Below, one piece after another: positions 24,301 through 33,529 of a DNA stretch of 64,000 nt. The notes below the pieces were generated by a model. The model made no database searches, was not told the origin of the DNA, and saw only the letters and a program-made list of their open reading frames with translations. The DNA is from Streptomyces gardneri (lineage in GTDB: Bacteria; Actinomycetota; Actinomycetes; Streptomycetales; Streptomycetaceae). The stretch's first letter is position 1. Each line of letters opens with the position of its first letter. The translations under genes were made by a program, and so were the position numbers. The stretch lies in the NCBI RefSeq assembly GCF_006539185.1, contig NZ_BJMN01000049.1:1-64000 (forward strand), written 5' to 3'.

Positions 24301-25575
24301 GTGACGGACATCGTCGACGAGCTGAAGTGGCGTGGGCTGTTCGCCCAGTCCACCGATGAGGACGCACTGCGCAAGGCTCTCGCGGACGGTCCCGTCACGT
24401 TCTATTGCGGTTTCGACCCGACCGCGGCGAGTCTCCACGTCGGCCACCTGGTCCAGGTGCTCACCGTCCGTCGGCTCCAGCAGGCCGGGCACCGGCCGCT
24501 GGCGCTGGTCGGCGGGGCCACCGGGCAGATCGGTGACCCGCGGCCGACGGCCGAGCGCACCCTGAACGACCCGGAGACGGTCGCGAACTGGGTGAACCGG
24601 CTGCGCTCGCAGATCGAGCCCTTCCTCTCCTTCGAGGGGGAGAACGCGGCGGTCATGGTGAACAACCTGGACTGGACCGCCGGTCTTTCGGCGATCGAGT
24701 TCCTGCGGGACATCGGCAAGCACTTCCGGGTCAACAAGATGCTGACCAAGGACTCCGTCGCCCGGCGCCTGGAGTCCGAGCAGGGCATCAGCTACACGGA
24801 GTTCAGCTACCAGCTGCTCCAGGCCATGGACTTCCTGGAGCTGTACCGCCGCTACGGCTGCGTGCTCCAGCAGGGCGGCTCGGACCAGTGGGGCAACCTG
24901 GTGGCCGGTCTCGACCTGATCCACCGCCTGGAGCCGGGCGCGGACGTGCACGCGCTCGCGACGCCGCTGATGGTCAAGGCGGACGGCACCAAGTTCGGCA
25001 AGACCGAGGGCGGGGCCGTCTGGCTGGACCCGGAGATGACCACGCCGTACGCGTTCTACCAGTTCTGGCTGAACGTGGACGACCGGGACATCTCGACGTA
25101 CATGCGGATCCTCTCCTTCAAGTCCCGTGAGGAGCTGGAGGAGCTGGAGGCGCAGACCGCCGAGAGGCCGCAGGCGCGGGCCGCCCAGCGCGCGCTCGCC
25201 GAGGAGCTCACCACGCTCGTGCACGGCGCCGAGCAGTGCGCGGCCGTCATCAACGCCTCGAAGGCGCTGTTCGGGCAGGGCGACCTGGCCGAGCTGGACG
25301 GGGCGACGCTCGCCGCCGCCCTGTCCGAGCTGCCGCACGCGCGCGTGACCGAGCTCGGACAGGTCGTGGACCTGTTCACCGAGGTCGGGCTCGCGCCGAG
25401 CAAGTCGGGCGCGCGCCGCACGGTGAAGGAGGGCGGGGCGTACGTGAACAACGTGAAGGTCACCGCCGAGGACGCCGAGGTGTCGGCGGACGAGCTGCTG
25501 CACGGCCGCTGGCTGGTGCTGCGGCGCGGGAAGAAGAACCTGGCGGCGATCGAGTTCGCCGGCGCGGAGGGCTGA
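24301..25575 (+). CDS. tyrS: Tyrosyl-tRNA synthetase
   Basis: TyrRS charges tRNA-Tyr. The 424-aa class I enzyme has the HIGH-type motif HVGH (46-49), the KMSKS-type motif KFGKT (231-235) and a C-terminal S4 RNA-binding domain (about 355-415, SKSGARRTVKEGGAYVNN). It starts with GTG at 24301 after GAGGAGACTGACG. No T-box leader is visible in the 65-bp gap. It ends before a perfect 18-bp terminator. Confidence 0.95.
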   Translation: MTDIVDELKWRGLFAQSTDEDALRKALADGPVTFYCGFDPTAASLHVGHLVQVLTVRRLQQAGHRPLALVGGATGQIGDPRPTAERTLNDPETVANWVNRLRSQIEPFLSFEGENAAVMVNNLDWTAGLSAIEFLRDIGKHFRVNKMLTKDSVARRLESEQGISYTEFSYQLLQAMDFLELYRRYGCVLQQGGSDQWGNLVAGLDLIHRLEPGADVHALATPLMVKADGTKFGKTEGGAVWLDPEMTTPYAFYQFWLNVDDRDISTYMRILSFKSREELEELEAQTAERPQARAAQRALAEELTTLVHGAEQCAAVINASKALFGQGDLAELDGATLAAALSELPHARVTELGQVVDLFTEVGLAPSKSGARRTVKEGGAYVNNVKVTAEDAEVSADELLHGRWLVLRRGKKNLAAIEFAGAEG

Positions 25576-25592
25576 TCCGCCCGCACGCCGAA

Positions 25593-25631
25593 GAGGCCCG
25601 GTACGGCAGCTGAGCTGCCGTACCGGGCCTC
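25593..25631. terminator. Bidirectional terminator after tyrS
   Basis: A perfect 18-base stem (25593-25610 with 25614-25631) closes a TGA loop between convergent tyrS and the GlsB/YeaQ-family gene. Confidence 0.85.
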
Positions 25632-25648
25632 CCGGTTTCACGGGTGTG

Positions 25649-25924
25649 TCACGCCCGCTGTCTGTTGCCCTTGATCGAGGCCCAGATCATGTCGCCCACC
25701 CCGACCACGGCGACGGCGCCGATCAGCTGGAGCAGGTGGCGGGTCCAGTCGATGCCCTTGGTGTCCTCGACTCCGATCCAGGTCGCGACCGCGTTGCCGA
25801 GCACGCTGCCGAGAATGCCGAACACGGTCGTCAGCCAGAGCGGGATCTGCTGCTTCCCCGGCAGGATCGCCTTCGCGATCAGGCCGAGGACGAATCCCAC
25901 GATGATCGCCCACAACCAACTCAT
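25649..25924 (-). CDS. GlsB/YeaQ/YmgE-family stress membrane protein
   Basis: The 91-aa protein has three hydrophobic helices (about 2-20, 28-50, 62-82) with the family's Gly-rich packing (IIVGFVLGLIAKAILPG). Members are small integral membrane proteins linked to general stress. ATG 25924 has AAAAGGAGG 6 nt upstream. It is divergent from the DUF3099 gene. Confidence 0.85.
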   Translation of the reverse strand: MSWLWAIIVGFVLGLIAKAILPGKQQIPLWLTTVFGILGSVLGNAVATWIGVEDTKGIDWTRHLLQLIGAVAVVGVGDMIWASIKGNRQRA

Positions 25925-26093
25925 CGTCGCCTCCTTTTGCGCACGTGGGCCCAGTCTCGGGCCGTCCGCCATTCGGCGCATGTCGGACAGCTCCATCCGT
26001 GCCCCGGTCTCGTCGGCGCGGAGGGCCGGGCGTACGGTGGAACGAGGTCCGGGCCGGGGAGGGTCCGGCGCGACCGGTGGGTGGTGGACGGCG

Positions 26094-26438
26094 ATGACGA
26101 AGCGTGGCGAAACCGAGGTCTTCCGGATCACGGGGGCCCGTCAGGGGCTCGCCGACGACGTCCGGGGGCGACAGCGGCGGTACATCATCTCGATGACGGT
26201 CCGGACGCTCTCCGTGATCGCCGCGGCGGTGCTCTGGAACGTCGAACGGCACGTGGCGATCGTGGCGCTCGCCCTCGGAATACTGCTCCCCTATATCGCC
26301 GTGGTCATCGCGAACGCGGGCCGGGAGTCGGCCCCGTCCCTTCCCTCCACCTTCGTACCCGCTCCGGTGCGCCCCGCGCTCGACTCGACGGAGGCGGCGG
26401 AGGGTGCCGGCGCGGAGACTCCGTACGGCCGGAACTGA
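26094..26438 (+). CDS. DUF3099 membrane protein
   Basis: The 114-aa protein has a basic cytoplasmic N-terminus (about 1-30, with the family stretch GLADDVRGRQRRYI) and two close transmembrane helices (about 32-52 and 56-75), then a Pro/Ala-rich tail. This is the DUF3099 architecture of actinobacteria; the function is unknown. It is divergent from the GlsB-like gene. Confidence 0.8.
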   Translation: MTKRGETEVFRITGARQGLADDVRGRQRRYIISMTVRTLSVIAAAVLWNVERHVAIVALALGILLPYIAVVIANAGRESAPSLPSTFVPAPVRPALDSTEAAEGAGAETPYGRN

Positions 26439-26562
26439 TCACGGACAGTGGCCGGAAACCTCAAGAAAAGCTCAGATCAATCATGTAGTTCCAGTGCACC
26501 GCACCCCATGTGCCGTGACATACTGCCTACGCGCTCCGCATCCCCCGTCGGAGCGACGGACC

Positions 26563-26598
26563 GATGCCGGGCAGCTCCCCCCGTGGCTGCCCGGCATC
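26563..26598. terminator. Perfect hairpin upstream of small Zn-protein gene
   Basis: Thirteen-base perfect arms (26563-26575 and 26586-26598) are followed by GCCCTT. It lies 125 nt after the DUF3099 stop and only 22 nt before the next start, so it is either a late terminator, the end of a short RNA, or an attenuator. Confidence 0.6.
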
Positions 26599-26620
26599 GC
26601 CCTTACTGGACAATGATCAG

Positions 26621-26836
26621 GTGAGCGAAGAGAAGCCGATCTGTTCCGCCAAGGGCTGCCGCGTCGACGCCGTCTGGGTCCTCGCGTGGAACAACCCCAA
26701 GCTGCACACGCCCGAGCGGCGGAAGACCTGGCTCGCGTGCGACGAGCACCGCGAGCACCTCTCCCAGTTCCTGGGGGTACGGGGTTTCCTGAAGGACGTC
26801 GTCCCGCTGAGCGAGTGGGAGCCGACCGAGGGCTGA
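26621..26836 (+). CDS. Small conserved protein with putative zinc-binding cysteines
   Basis: The 71-aa protein begins with GTG 26621 (MSEEKPICSAKGC). It has C-x4-C near the N-terminus and a later C-x2-H (ACDEHREHL), which could bind one zinc ion. It has the actinobacterial conserved block VWVLAWNNPKLHTPERRKTWLACDEHR. I do not know a function; homologues are sometimes labelled acetone carboxylase, which the size does not support. It is convergent with moaA across only 10 bp. Confidence 0.8.
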   Translation: MSEEKPICSAKGCRVDAVWVLAWNNPKLHTPERRKTWLACDEHREHLSQFLGVRGFLKDVVPLSEWEPTEG

Positions 26837-26846
26837 CGCCCCGGGA

Positions 26847-27848
26847 TCAGCCGCCGATCGCCGACATCGGGCGGTCGGGCTGGAGGAAGCTCGGGTCGTC
26901 GAGGCCCGAGCCGGCCTTCTTGCCCCACATGGCCTTCTTCCAGATCTCCGCGACGGCCTCGTCCGCAGCAGGCGACGGCTCCTCGGCGCGCAGCGCGGCC
27001 CGCAGGTCCGTCTCCTCGGTGGCGAAGAGGCAGGTGCGCACCTGGCCGTCGGCGGTGAGCCGGGTGCGGTCGCAGGCCCGGCAGAACGGGCGGGTGACGG
27101 AGGCGATGACGCCGACCGTGTGCGGTCCGCCGTCGACGACCCAGCGCTCGGCGGGGGCGGAGCCGCGCTCGTCGGCGCCCTCGGCGGTCAGGGTGAAGCG
27201 GGTGCGCAGGGACTCCAGGATGTCCCCGGCGGTGATCATGCCGTCGCGCTTCCAGCCGTGCTGGGCGTCGAGGGGCATCTGCTCGATGAAGCGGAGCTCG
27301 TAGCCCTCTTCGATCGCCCAGGCGAGCAGGTCGGGGGCCTCGTCGGAGTTGAGCCCGGGCATCAGGACCGCGTTGACCTTCACCGGGGTGAGGCCTGCGT
27401 CCCGCGCGGCGGCCATGCCGTCGAGGACGTCGCGGTGGCGGTCGCGCCGGGTGAGGGTCTTGAAGACCTCGGGGCGCAGGGTGTCCAGGGAGACGTTGAC
27501 CCGGTCCAGGCCGGCGGCCTTGAGGGCGGTCGCGGTGCGCTTGAGCCCGATGCCGTTGGTGGTGAGGGACATCCGGGGGCGGGGTTCGAGGGCGGCGACG
27601 CGCTCGACGATCCCGACGAGGCCGGGGCGGAGCAGCGGCTCGCCGCCGGTGAAGCGGACCTCGGTGACGCCGAGGTCGGTGACGGCAATGCGGATCAGCC
27701 GGACGATCTCGTCGTCGGTGAGGAGATCCGGCTTCGCGAGCCACTGGAGGCCCTCTTCCGGCATGCAGTACGTGCAGCGCAGATTGCACCGGTCGGTGAG
27801 CGAGACGCGCAGGTCGGTGGCGACCCTGCCGTAGGTGTCGATGAGCAC
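26847..27848 (-). CDS. moaA: GTP 3',8-cyclase MoaA
   Basis: MoaA is the radical-SAM enzyme that, with MoaC, turns GTP into cyclic pyranopterin monophosphate for molybdenum cofactor. The 333-aa protein has the radical-SAM cysteines C21, C25 and C28 (CNLRCTYC), the C-terminal cluster CRACDRTRLTADGQVRTC, and the C-terminal Gly-Gly. The start is GTG 27848. No other moa gene is nearby in the window. Confidence 0.95.
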   Translation of the reverse strand: MLIDTYGRVATDLRVSLTDRCNLRCTYCMPEEGLQWLAKPDLLTDDEIVRLIRIAVTDLGVTEVRFTGGEPLLRPGLVGIVERVAALEPRPRMSLTTNGIGLKRTATALKAAGLDRVNVSLDTLRPEVFKTLTRRDRHRDVLDGMAAARDAGLTPVKVNAVLMPGLNSDEAPDLLAWAIEEGYELRFIEQMPLDAQHGWKRDGMITAGDILESLRTRFTLTAEGADERGSAPAERWVVDGGPHTVGVIASVTRPFCRACDRTRLTADGQVRTCLFATEETDLRAALRAEEPSPAADEAVAEIWKKAMWGKKAGSGLDDPSFLQPDRPMSAIGG

Positions 27849-27940
27849 TGTGGGCCCCCTCCCCGTCTTGCGGATGCGTGTGGTCCGAGCCTACGTGAGG
27901 CCGCGGACAACGAGCAGGGCAGATTGTCACGGGACCTGCG

Positions 27941-27972
27941 CGGCCGCGTCGTAGAACTCTACGACGCGGCCG
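27941..27972 (-). terminator. Terminator of the symporter transcript
   Basis: A perfect 15-base inverted repeat (27941-27955 with 27958-27972) lies 40 bp past the symporter stop. It has no clear T-run. Confidence 0.7.
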
Positions 27973-28012
27973 GTGGATCGCTGCGGAACGTATACGAGAC
28001 GTCGCGCTCCGG

Positions 28013-29653
28013 TCAGTGTTTGATCGCGGCGGCCACCCCGACGCCGGTGAGGGACTTGACCTCCAGCTCCGCGTACTTGCCCGCGTCCGGCTCCTCCTTG
28101 GAGAGGAGCGAGCCGAGCCAGCCGAGGAGGAAGCCGAGCGGGATCGAGACGAGGCCGGGGTTCTCCAGCGGGAACCAGTGGAAGTCCACGCCCTTGAACA
28201 TCGAGGCCGGGCCGCCGGAGACGACCGGCGAGAAGAGGACGAGCACGACGGAGGAGATCAGTCCGCCGTAGATCGACCAGAGAGCGCCCTGGGTGGTGAA
28301 CCGCTTCCAGAAGAGCGAGTAGAGGATCGTCGGCAGGTTGGCCGAGGCGGCGACCGCGAAGGCGAGGGCGACCAGGCCGGCGACGTTGAGGTCGCGGGCG
28401 AGGGCGCCGAGTGCGATCGAGACGATGCCGATGAGGACGGTGGACCAGCGGGCGGCCCGCATCTCCTCCTTCTCGGTGGCCTTCCCGCGCTTGATCACGT
28501 TCGCGTAGATGTCGTGCGCGAAGGACGAGGACGAGGCCAGGGTCAGTCCGGCGACCACGGCGAGGATGGTGGCGAAGGCGACGGCGGAGATGACGGCGAG
28601 GAGGATCGCGCCACCGGTGGAGCCGGCGCCGCCGCCGACCTCCAGGGCGGTGAGCGGGGCCGCCGTGTTGCCCGCCTTGTTGGAGGCCTTGATGGTGTCG
28701 CCGCTGAGCAGGGCGGCGGCGCCGAAGCCGAGGACGATCGTCATCAGGTAGAAGGCGCCGATGATGCCGATGGCCCAGTTGACCGACTTACGGGCGGCCT
28801 TGGCGGTCGGCACCGTGTAGAAGCGGATCAGGATGTGGGGCAGGCCGGCCGTGCCGAGCACGAGCGCGATGCCGAGGGAGAGGAAGTCGAGCTTCGAGAG
28901 GGCGCTGGCGCCGTACTTGAGGCCGGGGTCCAGGAAGGCGTCGCCCTTGCCGCTGTTGGTGGCGGCCGCGCCGAGCAGCTCGGAGATGTTGAAGTTGAAC
29001 TTGAGGAGGATGAGGAAGGTGATCAGGAGGGTGCCCGCGATGAGCAGGACGGCCTTGACCATCTGCACCCAGGTGGTGCCCTTCATGCCGCCGATCGTCA
29101 CGTACACGATCATCAGGATGCCGACGAGGGCGACGATCGCGATCTTGCCGCCGTCGCTGGTGATGCCGAGCAGCAGCGAGACGAGCACGCCCGCGCCCGC
29201 CATCTGCGCGAGCAGGTAGAAGATCGAGACGACGATGGTGGAGGTGCCGGCGGCGGTCCTGACGGGCCGCTGGCGCATCCGGTAGGCGAGGACGTCGCCC
29301 ATCGTGAACCGGCCGGAGTTGCGCAGGGGCTCGGCGACCAGGAGCAGGGCGACGAGCCAGGCGACGAGGAAGCCGATCGAGTAGAGGAAGCCGTCGTAGC
29401 CGTAGAGGGCGATGGCGCCGCTGATGCCGAGGAAGGACGCGGCGGACATGTAGTCGCCGGAGATCGCGAGGCCGTTCTGGAAGCCGGTGAACTGGCCTCC
29501 GCCGGCGTAGAAGTCGGCGGTGCTGCGGGTCTGGCGGCCGGCCCAGACGGTGATGACCAGGGTCGCGACGACGAAGGCACCGAAGAGGGCGATGATCAGG
29601 GGCCGGTGCTCGCTGGTGGCGTTGCCCGCCGCGAGCAGGACGGTGGAGCTCAT
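28013..29653 (-). CDS. Sodium:solute (acetate-type) symporter
   Basis: The 546-aa SSS-family transporter has about 13 transmembrane helices. It begins at about residue 20 with a helix followed by AGRQTRSTADFYAGGGQFTGFQNGLAISGDYMSAASFLG, which is the ActP/MctC-type signature for acetate and other short monocarboxylates. Its ATG overlaps the stop of an upstream DUF485 protein (ATGA), the usual acetate-symporter arrangement. Confidence 0.9.
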   Translation of the reverse strand: MSSTVLLAAGNATSEHRPLIIALFGAFVVATLVITVWAGRQTRSTADFYAGGGQFTGFQNGLAISGDYMSAASFLGISGAIALYGYDGFLYSIGFLVAWLVALLLVAEPLRNSGRFTMGDVLAYRMRQRPVRTAAGTSTIVVSIFYLLAQMAGAGVLVSLLLGITSDGGKIAIVALVGILMIVYVTIGGMKGTTWVQMVKAVLLIAGTLLITFLILLKFNFNISELLGAAATNSGKGDAFLDPGLKYGASALSKLDFLSLGIALVLGTAGLPHILIRFYTVPTAKAARKSVNWAIGIIGAFYLMTIVLGFGAAALLSGDTIKASNKAGNTAAPLTALEVGGGAGSTGGAILLAVISAVAFATILAVVAGLTLASSSSFAHDIYANVIKRGKATEKEEMRAARWSTVLIGIVSIALGALARDLNVAGLVALAFAVAASANLPTILYSLFWKRFTTQGALWSIYGGLISSVVLVLFSPVVSGGPASMFKGVDFHWFPLENPGLVSIPLGFLLGWLGSLLSKEEPDAGKYAELEVKSLTGVGVAAAIKH

Positions 29654-30024
29654 GCGTCGCCCTCCATACGGTTCCGGATGGCCTCGGCCCGGGGGTCGAG
29701 GCTGTTCGCGGCGTGCCGCGAGTAGAGCCAGGCGATGAGGAAGGTGGTCAGGAACTGGCCGAGGCCCAGGACCAGCGCCACGTTGATGTTGCCGAAGAGC
29801 CTGGTGCTCATGAAGTCGCCCGCATAGTTGGAGAGCAGCACGTAGAGCAGGTACCAGGCGATGAAGGCGAGGGTGAGGGGGAAGGCGAAGGAACGGTAGG
29901 TGCGGCGCAGTTCGCCGAACTCCTCGCCCTGCTGCACCTCGACGAACTGCTCCGTCGTGGGCGGCACGGGACCGTGGTCGGTTTCCGTTGCGTTTCTGGG
30001 CGGCGGCGGTGCTTCGGTAGCCAC
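29650..30024 (-). CDS. DUF485 membrane protein (symporter partner)
   Basis: The 124-aa protein has two transmembrane helices (about 48-68 and 82-104) with FAFPLTLAFIAWYLLYVLLSNYA and NVALVLGLGQF, which match DUF485. Such proteins are encoded with acetate symporters (as with yjcH-actP in E. coli) and are probably small accessory subunits. GTG 30024 is preceded by GAGGAG 5 nt upstream; the longer ATG frame at 30171 is not family-like. It overlaps the symporter by 4 bp. Confidence 0.87.
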   Translation of the reverse strand: MATEAPPPPRNATETDHGPVPPTTEQFVEVQQGEEFGELRRTYRSFAFPLTLAFIAWYLLYVLLSNYAGDFMSTRLFGNINVALVLGLGQFLTTFLIAWLYSRHAANSLDPRAEAIRNRMEGDA

Positions 30025-30297
30025 GGAATCTCCTCGTGACGCGGGGACGGACGGCATGCTCAAGGGGGCCTCACCAGAGGTGCGGGAACCGGGGCGCCGA
30101 TCGGAGCCCCTCCCCTGTCCAACGGCACGGAGCCGGAAGCGAAGCGGTTCACACGAGGGATTTATTCGCACAGATCTTCATGAAGTCTTCTCAACTCATT
30201 GAAGCGGCGGGAAGATCAGCGATAGCTTCACTCGTCATGCACCTGTTCGCGCGTAAACCCGCGCGTGGACAGTACATACGGATGATGTGGAGAACCC

Positions 30298-31839
30298 ATG
30301 GCTCATCTGGGATCGAGGCGCGGCCGAGCTCTTGCTCTGCCTGCTGGTCTCGCGCTCACGGCCTCGCTCGGCTTCCTTCCCTCCGGCGCCGCCTCCGCCG
30401 CGGAGCTGAGTGACGCTCCGGCGGCCGCCGTCGCCGCGACGAACGGGCCGAAGCTCTCGTACGTCGTCAACGTCGCGGGTGGCCGCTGGACCGCCGCCTC
30501 GGTGAAGAAGGCGATCGCCGCCGCGGGCGGCGAGGTCGTCATCGCGTACGACCAGATAGGCGTGATAGTCGTCCACTCGCAGAACCCCGAGTTCGCGAAG
30601 ACGATCCGCCAGGCGCGTGGCGTGGTGTCGGCCGGCTCGACCCGTACCGCCCCGCTGTCCGCCCAGACCGACGCCTCCGTCGACGAGGGCGCGCAGACGC
30701 TCTCCGCGGCCGAGGCCAAGGCCGCCGCGGCCACCGCCACGGACGAGCAGGACCCGCTGGAGCCCCTGCAGTGGGACCTGCCCGCCATCAAGGCGGACAA
30801 GGCCCACCAGAAGACGCTCGGCAGCAAGCGCGTCACCGTCGGTGTCATCGACACCGGTGTCGACGACACGCACCCGGACCTGGCGCCGAACTTCGACGTC
30901 AAGGCCTCCGCCAACTGCGTGACAGGCAAGCCCGACACCACCCCCGGCTCGTGGCGCCCGAACCCGGGCGAGAGCGACCACGGCACCCACGTCGCCGGCA
31001 CGATCGCCGCCGCCAAGAACGGCATCGGCGTCACCGGTGTCGCCCCGGGCGTCAAGGTCTCCGGCATCAAGGTGTCCACCCCGGACGGCTTCTTCTACAC
31101 GGAGGCCGTCGTCTGCGGCTTCGTGTGGGCGGCCGAGCACGGTGTCGACGTCACGAACAACAGCTACTACACCGACCCGTGGATGTTCGCCTGCAAGAAC
31201 GACGAGGACCAGAAGGCCCTCATCGAGGCGGTCACCCGTGCGAGCCGCTACGCGGAGAAGAAGGGCACGGTCAACGTCGCCGCGGCCGGCAACTCCAAGT
31301 TCGACCTGGCTGCCGACTCGATCCTCGACAACAGCAGCCCGAACGACACCACGCCCGGCGACCGGGTCATCGACCCGAAGGTGTGCCTCGACTACCCGGG
31401 CATGCTGCCGGGTGTCGTCACGGTCTCCGCGACCGGAGCCAAGGACCTCAAGGCGTCCTACTCCAACTACGGTCTCGGCGTGATCGACGTCTCCGCCCCC
31501 GGCGGTGACCGCACCGAGTACCAGACCCCGGACGCCCCGGCGGTCAACGGCCGCATCCTGTCGACCACGGTCAACGGCGGCTACAACTACAAGGCCGGCA
31601 CGTCGATGGCCGCGCCGCACGCGGCGGGCGTCCTCGCGCTGATCAAGTCGACGCACCCCTACGCGAGCCCGGCGGCCCTCAAGGCACTGCTGTACGCGCA
31701 GGCCGACGACCGCGCCTGCACCAACCCGTACGACATCGAGGGCGACGGCAAGATCGACGCCGTCTGCGAGGGTGGCAAGAACAAGAACGGCTTCTACGGG
31801 GCCGGTCTGATCGACGCGCTGGACGCCGTCCGCCGCTAG
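30298..31839 (+). CDS. Secreted subtilisin-like serine protease (S8)
   Basis: The 513-aa precursor has a signal peptide (about 1-35), an inhibitor-like propeptide (about 50-125) and an S8 domain with catalytic D185 (VIDTGVDDTHPD), H228 (SDHGTHVAG) and S436 (GTSMAAPHAAG). Asn of the oxyanion hole is likely in AAAGNSKFD. The protease is secreted and probably degrades proteins outside the cell or processes wall proteins. Its neighbour is a CoA transferase after a strong terminator. Confidence 0.93.
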   Translation: MAHLGSRRGRALALPAGLALTASLGFLPSGAASAAELSDAPAAAVAATNGPKLSYVVNVAGGRWTAASVKKAIAAAGGEVVIAYDQIGVIVVHSQNPEFAKTIRQARGVVSAGSTRTAPLSAQTDASVDEGAQTLSAAEAKAAAATATDEQDPLEPLQWDLPAIKADKAHQKTLGSKRVTVGVIDTGVDDTHPDLAPNFDVKASANCVTGKPDTTPGSWRPNPGESDHGTHVAGTIAAAKNGIGVTGVAPGVKVSGIKVSTPDGFFYTEAVVCGFVWAAEHGVDVTNNSYYTDPWMFACKNDEDQKALIEAVTRASRYAEKKGTVNVAAAGNSKFDLAADSILDNSSPNDTTPGDRVIDPKVCLDYPGMLPGVVTVSATGAKDLKASYSNYGLGVIDVSAPGGDRTEYQTPDAPAVNGRILSTTVNGGYNYKAGTSMAAPHAAGVLALIKSTHPYASPAALKALLYAQADDRACTNPYDIEGDGKIDAVCEGGKNKNGFYGAGLIDALDAVRR

Positions 31840-31870
31840 TCGTGGCGGTCGGATGATCTCCGAAGCGTGA

Positions 31871-31906
31871 GGGCCCTGGTGTGGTGTTCCACACCAGGGC
31901 CCTTTT
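31871..31906 (+). terminator. Rho-independent terminator after protease gene
   Basis: Fourteen-base perfect arms (about 31871-31884 and 31889-31902) around TGTT are followed directly by TTTT, 31 bp past the protease stop. Confidence 0.88.
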
Positions 31907-31934
31907 GCGTGGCACTGAGTGCCATAGTGCCGTC

Positions 31935-33257
31935 ATGGACAACACATCTCGTTCCGGTACGGAGTTGCTGTGGTCGGCCCTCGGCGGCGATCCCGCCCTG
32001 GTGGACCGTGTGGAGTACGGCGGGACCTCCGGGCTGCTGCCCGCGCGGCTGCCCGTCATGGACCTGGCGCGGGCCACGGTCGCGGTCTGTTCGCTCGCCG
32101 CCGTCGAGCACGCGGGGCTTCCGGGGCCGGTGCGGGTGGACGACGGGGCCGTCGCCACCGCCTTCGTGAGCGAGCGGCATCTGCGGGTCGACGGGCGGGC
32201 GCCGGTGAACTTCGCGCCGCTGTCGCGGTTCTGGCGGGCGGCGGACGGGTGGGTGCGTACGCACGCCAACTACCCGCACCACCGGGTCGCGTTGCTCGCG
32301 GCGCTGGGAGTGGGGGACCCCGTCGAGGCGGTCGCGACCGGCGGGGCTGTCGCGGCCGTCGCGGCGGCGATCGGTGAGCGGAAGGCCGTCGAGGTCGAGA
32401 GCGCGGTGTACGCGGCCGGGGGCCTGGCCGTCGCCCTGCGCACGCCCTCGGAGTGGGCGGAACACCCGCAGGGCCGGGAGGTGGCGGCGCGGCCGCTGCT
32501 GAGCCGGGAGCGGCTCGACGACGCCCCGCCGCGGCGCCGTTCGGGTCCGCTGCGGGTCCTCGATCTGACCCGGGTGATCGCCGGTCCCGTCGCGACGCGG
32601 ACGCTGGCGCTGCTCGGGGCGGACGTCCTGCGGATCGACCCGCCGGGCAACCCCGAGCTGCCGGACCAGCACGCGGACGCGGGGGTCGGGAAGCGGACCG
32701 CGGCCCTCGATCTGGAGCGGCCGTCGGACCGGCGCACCCTCGACGAACTCCTCGACACGGCCGACGTGTTGGTCACCGGCTACCGGCCGGGCGCGCTCGA
32801 CCGGTTCGACCTCGACCGGCCGGGCCTCGTGACCGCGCGGCTGTCGGCCTGGGGCGACTACGGGCCGTGGGGCGAACGGCGCGGCTTCGACTCCCTCGTG
32901 CAGGTGGCGACGGGGATCGCCGTGACCGAGGGCTCGGCGGAGGAGCCGGCGGCGCTCCCGGCGCAAGCCCTGGACCACGGCACGGGGTATCTGCTCGCGG
33001 CGGCGGTCCTGCGGTCGCTGACGGAGCAGCGCGCGGAGGGTGGCAGCCGGCTCGTGCGCCTGGCGCTGGCCCAGACGGGCCACTGGCTGACGACCGCGCT
33101 GCCGCGGTACGAGCCGGAGCGGTACCTCGCGGAGTCTGAGGGCCCGCTGGGACGCCTCCGGCACGCGCTGTCGCCCGTCTCGTACGAGGGCGGCCCGACG
33201 GGCTGGTCCCGCCCGCCGGGCGTCGCGGGCGCGGACGCGCCGGAGTGGCGGGGCTGA
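31935..33257 (+). CDS. Family III CoA transferase (CaiB/BaiF)
   Basis: The 440-aa protein resembles class III CoA transferases, which move CoA between acids. The core is residues ~210-440, with RVLDLTRVIAGPVATRTLALLGADVLRID and the later TAALDLERPSDR. The expected catalytic aspartate lies near residue 260-300 in the family, but the site is not evident by eye. Residues 1-200 form a second, less conserved half. ATG 31935 follows no strong ribosome site. Confidence 0.83.
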   Translation: MDNTSRSGTELLWSALGGDPALVDRVEYGGTSGLLPARLPVMDLARATVAVCSLAAVEHAGLPGPVRVDDGAVATAFVSERHLRVDGRAPVNFAPLSRFWRAADGWVRTHANYPHHRVALLAALGVGDPVEAVATGGAVAAVAAAIGERKAVEVESAVYAAGGLAVALRTPSEWAEHPQGREVAARPLLSRERLDDAPPRRRSGPLRVLDLTRVIAGPVATRTLALLGADVLRIDPPGNPELPDQHADAGVGKRTAALDLERPSDRRTLDELLDTADVLVTGYRPGALDRFDLDRPGLVTARLSAWGDYGPWGERRGFDSLVQVATGIAVTEGSAEEPAALPAQALDHGTGYLLAAAVLRSLTEQRAEGGSRLVRLALAQTGHWLTTALPRYEPERYLAESEGPLGRLRHALSPVSYEGGPTGWSRPPGVAGADAPEWRG

Positions 33258-33296
33258 GGCGGGGCGGGTCCGGTGGGGGCGGTGACCGGCGGCGGC

Positions 33297-33320
33297 GTGG
33301 TGGTGGTGGTGGTGGTGGTC
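33297..33320 (+). repeat. (GTG)n trinucleotide run
   Basis: Seven GTG units plus GTC lie in the 272-bp gap between the CoA transferase and the alcohol dehydrogenase. The rest of the gap (33321-33529) is GC-rich with a hairpin-prone GGGGGCCATGCCCCC stretch near 33432-33447. Confidence 0.75.
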
Positions 33321-33529
33321 GGCGGGGTGGTGCGGGCCGGTTCGTGGCCGGTGCCAGAGAGGGGGATCCCCCACCCCGCCCCTTCCCGAAACCCTGCCGG
33401 AGGCTGGTGGGGGACGAGGTGGGTAGTTTCCCGGGGGCCATGCCCCCGGCCCCCTGATGCACTCGGCGGCTTCGCGCCGGGCCGGCGTCACCCAGCTGGG
33501 CTGGGCCAGTCCAGCCAGGGCCGTTGGAG

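Noticed and set aside
23569..25641. 690-codon minus-strand open frame opposite tldE/tyrS
   Set aside because: Antisense shadow of two well-recognised genes.
33258..33529. Possible small gene or regulatory RNA around the GTG run
   Set aside because: No ribosome site, no conserved motif; looks like ordinary GC-rich intergenic repeat DNA.
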